A DNA stretch of 64,000 nt from Gordius sp. MW1 (Eukaryota > Nematomorpha > Gordioida > Gordea > Gordiidae). A model generated the notes under the pieces. The model saw only the letters and a list, made by a program, of their open reading frames with translations, ran no database searches and was not told the DNA's origin. Location of the stretch: the NCBI GenBank assembly GCA_964036665.1, contig OZ038526.1, positions 20,274,001-20,338,000 of the forward strand, read 5' to 3'. A program made the position numbers and the translations under genes. Shown piece by piece: positions 54,902 to 64,000 of this stretch (position 1 is the first letter of the stretch; every line of letters begins with the position of its first letter).

Positions 54902-55190
54902 CCACGCATGTAGTAGTAGCACAGCACCATACCATATAACCCCCCCCCCCCCTTCTCTTTCCCTTCTTACACAACCCAGCGTATAATGCGAGCATGGGGA
55001 TACCCTTGCTCCAAAATATTCACACCCAAAGAGCAAGGCAGTCGCCTTGCTCCAACCCTGCTCTACTCCGGGCCATCCCTGTTCCCAACCCCGTTCCAAC
55101 CCCACATAACCCAAATATTATTTTGTATGGGAGGCGATGCGCTACTATGCTATGACGCATACATATCCATATGCATAAGCTAGGGAGGGA
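54902..55190. repeat. Left arm of level-1 foldback, inner part
   Basis: Continuation of the outer element's arm after the level-2 insertion. It is GC-richer, with a C run at 54941-54953, GCAAGGCAGTCGCCTTGC hairpin at 55034-55051, and GCATACATATCC. It pairs with 56085-56247 and 57180-57290. ORFs on both strands here (54899-55183) are not supported as genes. Confidence 0.85.
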
Positions 55191-56084
55191 GGAGAAGGGG
55201 AGAGTGCGTGCTGTGCTGTGCTGCTACAAGCTATGCATAAGCTATGCAGTAGTTAAGAGTGAATAAACATTACTTACATGGCGTTTAGATGAATTAGCTA
55301 ATTTAGATTTTACCTGAATATTTTCCCTTAATTTAACCCTCCAATGTACTTATATAAATCCCAACCCTGGAATGACTTATGGGGTTTGTAGGACCCCATT
55401 CTTAAAATGATCAGAATTTTAAAACCAATAGAGTAACACGTCTCAAATTTTAAATATAAGTTTATTAAAGCCTCTTATAGGTTTGTAAAAAAATTAATTT
55501 AATTATAAATACTAATTTTAAATTTATATGCAATTTACCAAACACTAAGAAAATGAATAAAAATCAAAATGACATGTTTTATTTTTGTATTGGAGACCAA
55601 ACAGTTAGTAGAAATATAAAAAGCAAATGTTTTTTTATTAAAAGAAGGTTTGAATAATATAAACATGCATTCATGATAAAATGATTATACAGGAAAAAAT
55701 TAGAAGACTCTAAAATCACTATTATCATCAAAAAAGACATTAATAAGTTCTTAGGTAAATAATTATTAAGCCGTAACCGATTATCGGAAGGTAGTAAACA
55801 ATTAAAATTTTACATATTGGTTATTTTTTAAGTTTTAACAATATACTGTCGCCATCAAGTTGTCTCTCTTTTAGACTTTGAATTTAAAACTTAAAAACAA
55901 CTAATAAAAATGCCAATATTTGCGAAGATATCATCAATAAGCATAAAATTAAAACCACTTGATCAAATAGCCAGATTAATATATTACACCGCCTTCACAG
56001 TACGCACGCACCATATTTATTAACAATAACTATAATTACTGTATAGCTTGTAGGTACGCTACGCAATATCCCCTACCCCTCCCT
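55191..56084. other. Centre of the level-1 foldback
   Basis: AT-rich loop without a gene. At 55332 TTAA precedes CCCTCCAATGTACT, followed by the palindrome ATGGGGTTTGTAGGACCCCAT (55379-55399), another piggyBac-type end without a visible partner. Confidence 0.55.
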
Positions 56085-56243
56085 CCCTAGCTTATGCATA
56101 TGTATGCGTCATAGCATAGTAGCGCATCGCCTCCCATACAAAATAATATTTGGGTTATGTGGGGTTGGAACGGGGTTGGGAACAGGGATGGCCCGGAGTA
56201 GAGCAGGGTTGGAGCAAGGCGACTGCCTTGCTCTTTGGGTGTG

Positions 56244-56247
<4 letters not shown>
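56085..56247. repeat. Right arm of level-1 foldback, inner part
   Basis: Reverse complement of about 55030-55190, cut at GGGTGTGAAT by the poly-T of the LINE. The arm resumes at 57180 with TTGGTGCAAGGGTATCC. Confidence 0.88.
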
Positions 56248-56284
<37 letters not shown>

Positions 56285-57179
56285 TTATTTGTTAAAAATC
56301 CACTGACAGTAATATAATATAAATACATGAAATATAAAAGGCAAAATGCGCCGAATAAAATAATACACTATTCGGATATATCATCATCGAGGGGATCTTC
56401 CAAAATTGGCCAAGAATCCGCGAACGATTTAAAGTTGTACTTGGCTATAAGAATACCAAGTCTTTGTTTTAGTAAAAAGGGTACCGAATGTTTAGACGGG
56501 GGAGAACGTCTTCCAACCTCTTTAAAAAAAGCTAAGGCCTGTTTGCCAAAGGTGCCTGAACACGAAGCAACCAATGGAATAAAAATATTTGAGGATAATA
56601 GGGCTTTGTATTTATTGGTTTTCCGCCCCTCTGCAACAGCTAAAGAATCATTGTTGCAGTTAGAGGGGGCAAATAGGTCAATACATGTGAAGTCCCATTT
56701 AAGGTGAAGACCATTGCTCCATGGGACTAAAGAAGATCCATCAGGACGCATACGTCCCTCCAAGGCGGGGTCCGATGGCTCCAAGATGGATGGAATTTGC
56801 TCTCTTCAGGGCACTTTGAATTAAGGCGTTGGCCTTATTGTGTCTAGCATATTTGAATTTGTTTGCCAGGCAGTGTAAGGGATGCCTGGCTTGTTCGTCT
56901 ACGAGTATGCTGCAATTTCGGCAAGTAAATGGCTTCGAAAATTTCACCCCTAGCCGGAGTGCTATGGAGTACGAAAGCTCCGAGTCCTCCAGCATCATCC
57001 CGGTGAGACAGCTTGGGTAGGCCTCTAGCCATTCGTGACCTAAGCCATCAAACAAAAACGACCTTAAATTAGAGCACTGACTTGCATCGCTACTCGAAAT
57101 TAGATAATCAACGGAGTGCAACACAAGTCCGGCATCCCAATCTCTTTGTCGTGAGGTTTGTGGCAAAGGTGTTTCGGGA
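56248..57179 (-). mobile_element. 5'-truncated LINE (non-LTR) with poly-A tail
   Basis: A run of about 30 T (56250-56278) is the poly-A tail of a minus-strand retrotransposon inserted in the foldback arm. The 5' end is truncated at about 57179. The target sequence in the other arm lets both junctions be placed; a few bases (ATTTT) of target seem lost or absorbed in the poly-T. Confidence 0.88.
56368..57166 (-). pseudogene. C-terminal part of a LINE ORF2
   Basis: Two overlapping minus-strand frames: 57166-56741 (RQRDWDAGLV, HEWLEAYPS, LRLGVKFSKPFTC, CRNCSILVDEQARHPLHC, ARHNKANALIQSALKRA) and 56784-56368 (EGRMRPDGSSLVPWSNG, WDFTCIDLFAPS, AEGRKTNKYKAL, then FIPLVASCSGTFGKQALAFFKEVGRR). They belong to one protein shifted by a single base near 56790. 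This is the widely found C-terminal segment after the reverse transcriptase of invertebrate LINEs, with a C-x2-C...H...C zinc motif and a conserved RPDG...WD block. The clade is uncertain to me. Confidence 0.82.
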
Positions 57180-57801
57180 TTGGTGCAAGGGTATCCCCAT
57201 TCGCATTATACGCTGGGTTGTGTGAGAAGGGAAAGAGAAGGGGGGGGGGTTATATGGTATGGTGCTGTGCTACTACTACATGCGTGGTATAAGATAAGGA
57301 TATAATGTGTTAATCTAAATTAAAATAGTTTAAAGATGGCCAAAACCGATGTAATACATTTACATTTTTTATTACAATATAGTAGAGTATTTATTTGATA
57401 TTATTATTTTATATATTGATATTAGGATACAATATTATTTTAATTTATTTTTCAAATCAAAACAAATGATAATTAAGAATTTATTTTATAAAATTGCTTA
57501 GTGACCGTCATTCAGCCGAAATATTAGGATATAAAAACCATACCTTATGAATGGAACCTTGGGGTTTCTCGGGGTTTTGCATTTCGTTCCGACCTAATGT
57601 TTTGGGCTAGAGTTTGAATCTTGCCCCAAAATTTTAGTTTGGGACGTTGGGGAACCCTTAGGTGGATGCAAAACCCATGCTAAGCCTAAAAGGTTTTAGG
57701 TTAGGTAGGTTTAAAACCTCGAGGTTTTAAAACAACCTAACCTAAAACCTGACCTTGGGCGAACCTCGGGTCCGCCCCACCTAAGGTTTTTCCCACCACT
57801 A
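57180..57801. repeat. Right arm of level-1 foldback, outer part
   Basis: Pairs inversely with 54902-55010 and 48339-48849. Contains GGTTAGGTAGGTTTAAAACC and the palindrome AAACCTCGAGGTTT. Ends TTTTTCCCACCACTA. Confidence 0.88.
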
Positions 57802-57809
57802 GTTACGAT

Positions 57810-58676
57810 TATTGTTACTTTGAAGGAAAAAAATATATATTTACATTAAAATGAATTATAAATTGGCACATATTAGAACTTCTTTTTATATAATTTAAAT
57901 TTATGCTTGTTTGGGTACAGTTATCTTTATCTAAGATATATTTAACTTACAAAGAAGTTTTAGAAAGGGTATTCTTCCCATTCTTAACCTCATTTACGTC
58001 GGTTTCAAAAAAAATTAATAACATAGAAATGTTCAGAGCATAATATCAAAAGTTTTTGATTATCACCTTAGACTTAGAGGATAGAATCACAAAGGCATTA
58101 TATGTAGACCTGTGTTATCAACTGTTGCCCAGTATATTAAACTATTTAATAACACAGTTTTAAATATTTGATAAAGATCAAAATCTGAAGGCTTTTATCA
58201 CAAGTTGATTAAGATAATATAGCTTTCCTTAAATTACTTTGTATGTATATAAATCCTACAAAGGTTACTTTTATTACAGCATTAGCGGGCAATGCCGGAC
58301 GTTCTCTCATAAAGCCATCGCTAATATAAACGCCGTTGGAAACATTTCAAAATAAAAAAAAATATTCTATATTTGTCTATATTACTAAATGATAAGTTTT
58401 ATGTGCGTTGAGGTCAGAGCAATAATTGAAAAGCAAAAACTATGGTATAAACAATCTTTTTTATTGGTTTACACCATGGTTTCTTTCAAAAAAAATTGCT
58501 CCGGGGGGTATTTTCAACTTCCGGGGGGGGGGGGGGGGTAATTTTTTATTGCTAAACCATTTTGTATTATATTTACTGATTTTTATTGGTGATATAAGTC
58601 ATATATAAATAGATACATACACGCATAATCATTAAATATATACATGTAATACTTTAACGGGCAAGTGTTCTTTTAA
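57810..58676. other. Unassigned interval
   Basis: AT-rich. A G run (58505-58541) and AGCGGGCAATGCCGGACG at 58286 hint at MITE debris, without defined ends. No gene. Confidence 0.4.
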
Positions 58677-58978
58677 GAATGTATGTTGTAAAGATAACAG
58701 ACAGAGCATAAAGCCCCACCTAAGGCTTCACCAAAAATTAGCCATTTGTATTTAGATGTCCATGAAATCATAAATTTATATGATGGTTTAAGTTTTAGAT
58801 TTTGCCCATGTTTTACACTTTCAGAGACTGAGCATAGTAGAGCTGCCTAAACACTCATCTTTATATATATTAATAAAATAAAAACAACTTGCATAATTTT
58901 AATTACCAGCATTTTTATCATAAGAAAAAGAAGAGACAGTTTTCCCAACTCCAGCAGAATTACAATTTTTATCTTGAC
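58677..58978 (-). pseudogene. Zinc-finger/hAT-like exon remnants
   Basis: On the minus strand 58800-58690 encodes KPSYKFMISWTSKYKWLIF, then CSVCYLYNIHS and a stop. W-x3-KYxWL followed by C-x2-C is the pattern of TTF-type zinc fingers at the N-terminus of DUF4371 hAT proteins and their domesticated relatives. Upstream, 58978-58907 is a clean 72-bp exon candidate (ttttag/..GCTG/gtaatt) encoding QDKNCNSAGVGKTVSSFSYDK, in size and style like the 78-bp exons at 28380. The rest is not found, so this is a remnant or two stray exons. Confidence 0.4.
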
Positions 58979-59254
58979 CTAAAACATGAAAATATATATA
59001 ATACTTCTATATTAAAACCAAAATCTTTCTTGCCTCTTCCAGAGTTCATGTGAATTTCACTGCTGGAAGCAGATTATTATCTGTCTTTAATTTATATATA
59101 TTTAAAATATCTAATGCTTAAAAATAATTACCATAATTTCACATAGTAAGGGATAAAACAAGATTTTTGTTTAATTCAGTCCCATCTTTGCCTATTACAA
59201 ACATATTCATGTCTTAAATATCCATACATAAATAAAATTATTCCAAATTAAATC
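58979..59254. other. Unassigned interval
   Basis: AT-rich, no gene called. TTCCAGCAGTGAAATTCAC on the minus strand near 59060 may be more of the preceding remnant. Confidence 0.35.
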
Positions 59255-59258
59255 ATAT

Positions 59259-59573
59259 TTTGGGGACGCTGTCCATTCTTAGTCATTGCTTAAACCTTGT
59301 TGAATAGGAATTGGTTTATTTAAATGAAATATGAACACGAATAATATAGAGATGATAAAAAATGGTTATTGGTGTGGTGATAAACGCAAAAGAAGTAAAA
59401 ATGATGATAATTGGTGAATTGACGAATTGGTGAATATTTGAAATGGTGAATATTGGCGAAGGAAGTAAGTAATGAAATTAACAGCTGGTTTAGCACCAGG
59501 AATATAGAAGTTACATAATAAACGACGCGAATATACAGCGAATATACATATATGAACGATGCAGCTCGCCACA
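59259..59573 (-). repeat. 3' LTR of Gypsy 3
   Basis: 315 bp, TGTGGCGAGC...CCCCAAA on the minus strand. It has an extra ATATACAGCG insertion relative to the Gypsy 1 LTRs, shared by its partner LTR. Confidence 0.93.
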
Positions 59574-59599
59574 TTACTCCCCTTCCTTAATATGGAGTG

Positions 59600-60682
59600 T
59601 TAGACGTACTCGGATAACTTCTTTGGCCAATGAACGTTTCGACCACTTTTACTAGTGTACTTAATTTGCCGGGGGGATCCTGATAAACTAGTGTCTGAAT
59701 TAGGAACCGAAACATTCGATTTAGACATGCCGGCTGAAACAGCTTCCGCCTTGCTCGTTTGTGGCGCAGATGATGACGAACTCACGTCCGGGTCAGAATC
59801 CAAATGCGCTGGCTTTAACCTGTCGATTGAAACGGTATCAGCCTTACCGTTCTTTTCCACTACATAATATCTATCATACCTCTTCAGCACCTTGAAATGC
59901 CCATTGAAAGCAAAGTACAAACCTTTGCGGGATTCGTCGTTCCGTATAAAAACGAAATTACTTATTTTTAAAGCATTCGGCAAATTTGGAGTGATAACCT
60001 GAGGGCGAGTTGGATGAAATGGTAGGTGAGCAAAATGATCTTTAAGACGAGTAATGTATTCGGGGATATCGATGGCCTTTTTTGATCGTTCGAAGAAATC
60101 GCCTGGAAGACGCAACGTTGTCCCGTAAACCAGCTCAGCCGCTGAACAACCAATATCTTGCTTGACAGCCGACATAATCCCTAACATAACCAGTGGAACA
60201 AGTTCATCCCATTTTGTTGTATCGCCTTGGGCTTTTAAGGCTACCTTAAGCTGCCTGTGAAAGCGTTCGACCATTCCATTAGATTGTGGGTGATAAGCAA
60301 TAGTCCTACTGTGATGGAAACCCAAAAGACGCGCCAACTCGGAAAAAAGTCTAGACTCAAATTGCACCCCCCTATCAGTAGTAATCGTTACTGGAACTCC
60401 ATAGTTTGATATCCAGTGTTTAACAAACTCTTGGGCAACATGTTCAGCGGTAATTTTAGATATGGGCACTGCAATTGGCCAACGCGTAAATCTGTCGACC
60501 GCAGTAAGCAAGTAGGTATAGCCATTAGCAGGTGGTAAAGGGCCAACTAAATCAAGATGCACATGGCTGAATCGTGCATCAGGATTAGCAAAACTACCAG
60601 GGGTTGTGATAGTGTGTTTGTTGACCTTACACTTTTGACATTGAAGGCATCGTCTTGCCCACGACCGTACGTCTTTATTCAT
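59600..60682 (-). pseudogene. pol: Integrase of Gypsy 3 (open but separated from pol)
   Basis: 360 open codons. The zinc domain second half (CLQCQKC), Asp in HLDLVGPLPP, Asp in TTDRGVQFES and Glu in GMVERFHRQ are all intact. The C-terminal region has FVFIRNDESRKG and GKADTVSIDRLKPAH and ends KLSEYV. The first half of the zinc domain is in another frame because of a 7-bp deletion at about 60714 compared with Gypsy 1 (the GGATCCC site). Integrase would join cDNA to the genome, but the pol precursor is broken upstream. Confidence 0.9.
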
Positions 60683-61930
60683 CTGTGGCCATACGAATCG
60701 TTTAGCAACCAGCTTCCACGGATTCCGGGGTGAGCGAGGTTATGAATGAGGTCGAACACCTTTCGCGTCATTGAAGTAGGTATAACCGGGCCTGGTGTGG
60801 CGCAGGAGGTGTCACATTTAATCGTCAAATTTGAACCGGGAATAGGAAAATCTGAAATTTTAAGCGACGAAAGTTGTTCGGGGCTGTAAAATTCTAATTC
60901 TTGTGATCTAGCTATCTGCTCTGACGATAAACTTTCAAGGTGAATGGTGTCTATGTCAACGCGGGACAAAGTGTCGGCTACAATATTAATATGGCCACTG
61001 ATAAACCTAATATCTGACGTAAATTGCGATATGTAATCTAGATGTCTAGATTCTCGGGGGGAATACTTGTCAGGTCTGGAAAACAAGGCATGGGTCAAAG
61101 GCTTATGGTCGGTATAAACTGCAAAGTCACGACCTTCAGGCAGATGCCTAAAATATTTTAACGATAAATAAATGGCAAGTAGCTCTCGTCCAAAAGTACT
61201 GTAACGACATTGTGCCGGTGTAAGTTTTTGCGAAAAAAAAGCTATAGGGCTAGTATCACCACATTTCGTTTGAATGAGAACGGCTCTGACAGCTGAATTT
61301 GAAGCGTCTGTTGTCAAAAAAAGAGTTGCGCCTTCCTCAAGGTGTGCCAAATGAGTAACGTCAGCAAGAGCTCCTTTGGCTTTCTCAAAAGCATCTATAG
61401 AGTCTTTCGTCATGACGATCGGCCCTTTCTTATCGTCCAGTAAGTCGGTTAGGGGCTTGTGTAGGTGAGCATACTGAGGATGAAACGTCGGTAAAAATTT
61501 AACATGCCTATAAACCTTCTAAGTTGCGTCATAGATATAGGAATAGAAAATTTTTTTATCGTTATAACTTTCTCTGGAAGCGGAGTTAAACCCGTCGGAG
61601 AAACATTATGCCCCAAAAAGTTTATCGTATTTAGTCCCCACTGGCATTTGCTAGCGTTGATCATTAAGTCATATTGTTTTAGTCGTGTGAATACCTGGCG
61701 GAGATGATGAATATGTTCTTCCCTAGATTTACTAGCGATCAAAACATCATCCAGGTATGCAAACGTAAAAGGGAATCCTCGGAATGCTTGGTCTATTAAA
61801 CGCTGGAACGTCTGAGCCGCATTCCGTAAACCGAATGGCATCCTCAAAAAATCATAGAGTCCAAACGGCGTTATTACCGCCGTTTTGTAAATATCCTCGG
61901 GGGCAACGGGGATCTGATGATACGCCCGTA
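60679..61930 (-). pseudogene. pol: RT palm/thumb and RNase H of Gypsy 3, broken
   Basis: 61847-61449: [14 protein letters not shown], the catalytic [11 protein letters not shown], then [17 protein letters not shown] and [15 protein letters not shown] single-base deletion at about 61480 (relative to Gypsy 1) shifts the frame. 61413-60679: RNase H with LTTDASNSAV, FGRELLAIYLSLK, YTDHKPLTHA and ADTLSR, then the integrase zinc-domain start HNLAHPGIRG. Catalytic acidic residues are present. Only frame defects make it inactive. Confidence 0.9.
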
Positions 61931-62962
61931 TTAAATCAAGCTTGCTATTGTGGTTCCAGCTAGGTTCATCGAGAAATCATGGATGTGGGGTAGGGGATAA
62001 CGATCCGGGATTGTCTGATTGTTTAGGTGACGATAATCTCCACAGGGCTGCCAATCACCCTGAGTCTTTTTTGGGACCATGTGTAAAGGAGAGGCCCAGC
62101 TGCTTTGTGATGGTCGAATAATTCCAAGCTCTAACATATGTGCGAACTCCTCCTTTGCAATTGTCAGCTTTTCCAGGTTTAATCGCCGAGGTTTGGCGTA
62201 AGATGCCGGTCCTTTAGTGGGAATGTGATGCACGGCACCATGCGCCTGCTTTCTGTAATCCGGAGGTTTCATTATTTCGGGGAATTCATTTAATAATTTT
62301 GCAAATTCATTTTCTAACGGTTGGGAGCAAGACTGAATTCTTAGAGATGTCGTTGAGGTGGGTACACCATTTGTTGTCGCTGTTTGTGGGTCAATCAACC
62401 TTTTCCTTCTTAAATCTACTGTGAGATTGAAAAAATCGAGGAAATCCGCTCCTAAAATGAGTGTTTTTACGTCTGCGATCGTAAATATCCACCTGAACCT
62501 TTTTCTTAAACCGAGATCAAGCGTTAAAGGAATTTGACAGTAGGTTTTGATACAGCTGTTATTGGCAGCTTGTAATCGAAAAGGGGCAGGTAGGGAACGT
62601 TGATTTGATTTAGCTGGCAAGACGCTGATGTCCGCGCCGGTATCAACGAGCCAACGGTGTCCGGACACTTTGTCAATGATATAAAATAAGCGACTACGAT
62701 GGATATGACCGAGCTCAGGCGTCGCCTTTCCCGGCTGGTCAAGGCTTTGATGAAAATCGGGACGTGAAAGAGCAGGGAGGGGTACATTTTTTGGCGTTGT
62801 TTTTGAAATTTTTGTGGTACCAGCACACGTCGCTGGCGTTATTATCATTAGGGGAAAGGGAGCGGCGTGAGTTATAGGGGGTGGGGGGGGAAATTGGCGA
62901 CCAGGGGACCTGGCAAAATTTGCCGTTAGTTTCTGGACTTCCAGTGATAATTTTTCCACCAT
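61931..62962 (-). pseudogene. pol: Protease and RT fingers of Gypsy 3
   Basis: 343 open codons. N-terminal [16 protein letters not shown] belongs to the gag C-terminus, followed by a proline-rich stretch and a degraded Cys finger. Protease: [14 protein letters not shown]. Linker with [11 protein letters not shown] start: [40 protein letters not shown] (Gln for the usual Arg). The frame ends at about 61931 because of a 4-bp deletion near 61946 compared with Gypsy 1. An overlapping ORF at 62826-62524 is a shadow. Confidence 0.9.
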
Positions 62963-62989
62963 CTCTTTTAGGCTTGAAATTTCATTGTT

Positions 62990-63480
62990 AGTAGATAAGC
63001 TATTTATGGCGTTGCTGATTTGCCTCGGCGATCCGATCAGCCGTTTCAGCTAATTTTGACGTACATTGCTCAGTAGCGAAAACTGCGAGAATGTTGGTAA
63101 AATGGCTAGGCAATTTATTAAGTTACATCTGCTTAAAAATCTCGTCGTCCATGGTATAGTTTCCAATCAGCTGTTTCATTTGTCGCAGTAACTGCGAGAG
63201 GCGTTGATCCCCTAATTCCAAATTATTTAAAAGAATTAATTGTTGTTGATCGGAGTTTGAAGTACGGGGAATGATAGCCGATTTTATGTGTTCAAAAGCA
63301 CCATCTTTGGTAATGTCCTCGAAGAGATCTTGTACTTCTGTACAAACGTTTTGATGTAATGCCTCAAGTAGCAGGGCCAACTTACTCGCAGGCTCTCTTA
63401 CTTTTCTAAGCCTGAATAATGTTTCTATCCTTGCGAACCAAGCTCTGAAATTTTCAGCGTCAAAATTAGGGAGTTAAAAA
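62990..63480 (-). pseudogene. gag: gag of Gypsy 3, broken
   Basis: Capsid-like region read from about 63475: FDAENFRAWFARIETLF, then 63380-63123 (LLEALHQNVCTEVQDLFEDI, LLRQMKQLIGNYTMDDEIFKQ), an in-frame stop, and continuing [31 protein letters not shown] (quoted in parts: [20 protein letters not shown]). It is the same layout as gag of Gypsy 2. One stop codon and a further frame change before 62962. Confidence 0.82.
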
Positions 63481-63481
63481 A

Positions 63482-63500
63482 ATCACGTCGGGGTCACCAC
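63482..63500 (-). promoter_or_regulatory. tRNA-Trp primer binding site of Gypsy 3
   Basis: GTGGTGACCCCGACGTGAT on the minus strand directly after the 5' LTR. The 18 bases from TGG complement the 3' end of animal tRNA-Trp, which primes minus-strand cDNA in the CsRn1 group. Confidence 0.85.
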
Positions 63501-63809
63501 TTTGGGAACGCTGTCTATTCTTAGTCATTGCTTAAACCTTGTTGAATAGGAATTGGTTTATATAAATGAAATATGAACACGAATAATATAGAGATGATAA
63601 AAATGGTTATTGGTGTGGTGATAAACGCGAAAGAAGTAAAACTGATGATAATTGGTGAATTGACGAATTGGTGAATATTTGAAATGGTGAATATTGGCGA
63701 AGGAAGTAAGTAATGAAATTAACAGCTGGTTTAGCACCTGGAATATAGAAGTTACATAATAAACGACGCGACAGCGAATATACATATATGAACGATGCAG
63801 CTCGCCACA
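63501..63809 (-). repeat. 5' LTR of Gypsy 3
   Basis: 309 bp, partner of 59259-59573 with few differences. ORFs at 63558-63893 and 63607-63810 are translations of LTR and flank. Confidence 0.93.
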
Positions 63810-63813
63810 ATAT

Positions 63814-64000
63814 TTACCATCTTTTTTATTAGGCTTTTCCTTTTTACTAAAGTAGTGTAAAATAGTACTTTTATATTTACGAGACATCTGCAATTCAAAA
63901 TAAGAATCTATTATTAATAATAATTCTTTTTAAGTTTATAAGTAAGATAGTGATTTAATAATATTAAAAGCATTTATTTATGTTTATTTACCTATTGATA
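63814..64000. other. Flank at window end
   Basis: AT-rich with no feature I can support. Confidence 0.4.

Larger units (their letters stand above)
48339..57801. mobile_element. Outer foldback/hAT-like element (level 1)
   Basis: Starts TCGTGATGGGAAAA and ends TTTTTCCCACCACTA. An 8-bp duplication with one mismatch (GTTACGAA at 48331-48338, GTTACGAT at 57802-57809) flanks it. Long inverted arms: 48339-48849 plus 54910-55190 against 57180-57801 plus 56085-56247. The left arm is split by a second foldback (48850-54901), the right arm by a LINE. Without insertions the element is about 2.5 kb with arms near 0.8 kb. No gene of its own. Confidence 0.85.
59259..63809 (-). mobile_element. Gypsy LTR retrotransposon 3 (CsRn1 type)
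   Basis: Same family as Gypsy 1, minus strand, 4551 bp. LTRs at 59259-59573 and 63501-63809; 4-bp duplication ATAT (59255-59258 and 63810-63813). The primer site next to the 5' LTR reads TGGTGACCCCGACGTGAT on the minus strand (63499-63482), an exact match to the 3' end of tRNA-Trp. The polypurine tract AAGGAAGGGGAGTAA adjoins the 3' LTR. Gag and pol are recognisable throughout but carry several small deletions. Confidence 0.95.

Noticed and set aside
54899-55183. ORFs in the GC-richer arm of the outer foldback
   Set aside because: Overlapping frames on both strands within an inverted repeat, and the inverse arm does not keep them open.

Overview
This is eukaryotic, AT-rich, intron-containing DNA that is almost wholly transposable elements nested in one another. 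I find no confident single-copy cellular gene, rRNA, tRNA or CRISPR array. The element mix (Ty3/Gypsy elements of the CsRn1 type with a tRNA-Trp primer site, piggyBac, BED-finger hAT, Helitron, RTE LINE, MULE remnant, many MITEs) and the tiny GT-AG introns (35-98 bp) suggest an invertebrate, perhaps an arthropod. The sequence does not identify the species.

Layout, left part. 1-2.3 kb: an open frame at the window edge cut by a hAT MITE (8-bp target duplication), then a tandem repeat derived from a Helitron-like terminus. 2.3-3.25 kb: a decayed RTE-type LINE on the minus strand. 3.56-10.06 kb: a decayed autonomous Helitron (minus strand) whose ends are confirmed by an empty paralogous site at 24.2-25.2 kb; a 1-kb TRIM-like LTR element sits inside it. 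11.4-12.9 kb: a transposon with perfect 23-bp inverted termini and no recognised superfamily. 13-22.3 kb: two inverted arrays of TGCTAAGTATTTT-like motifs bracket a 283-bp tandem repeat split by a decayed Gypsy element, itself split by a second copy of the hAT MITE.

Layout, middle. 22.3-28.4 kb: mostly old repeats and unrecognised sequence. 28.4-29.15 kb: a MULE-like gene remnant preceded by a tandemly duplicated 78-bp exon. 29.18-34.78 kb: a giant palindromic piggyBac, two head-to-head transposase genes between identical termini and flanked by TTAA. 35.38-43.70 kb: a double non-autonomous LTR element (four LTR segments, two internal regions) with one outer 5-bp duplication. A Gypsy element with long ORFs is inserted in one of its LTRs. 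45.5-46.4 kb: a repeat carrying a TTAA-flanked piggyBac-like MITE whose empty site is preserved at 23.86 kb.

Layout, right part. 48.34-57.80 kb: a nest of at least four layers. An outer foldback (8-bp duplication, one mismatch) holds a second foldback (8-bp duplication, 110-bp tandem arrays in its arms). That one holds an autonomous BED-finger hAT with an apparently intact three-exon gene, and the outer right arm carries a truncated LINE. 58.7-59.0 kb: zinc-finger/hAT-like exon debris. 59.26-63.81 kb: another Gypsy copy of the same family as at 14.7 kb, minus strand.

The genes do not form a pathway; they are transposases, helicases and gag-pol polyproteins acting on their own ends. The most striking items are the piggyBac palindrome with opposite homopolymer frameshifts in its two genes, the recurrent subterminal hairpins next to TTAA ends, the probably functional hAT, and the nested foldbacks with several visible empty-site or target-duplication proofs.
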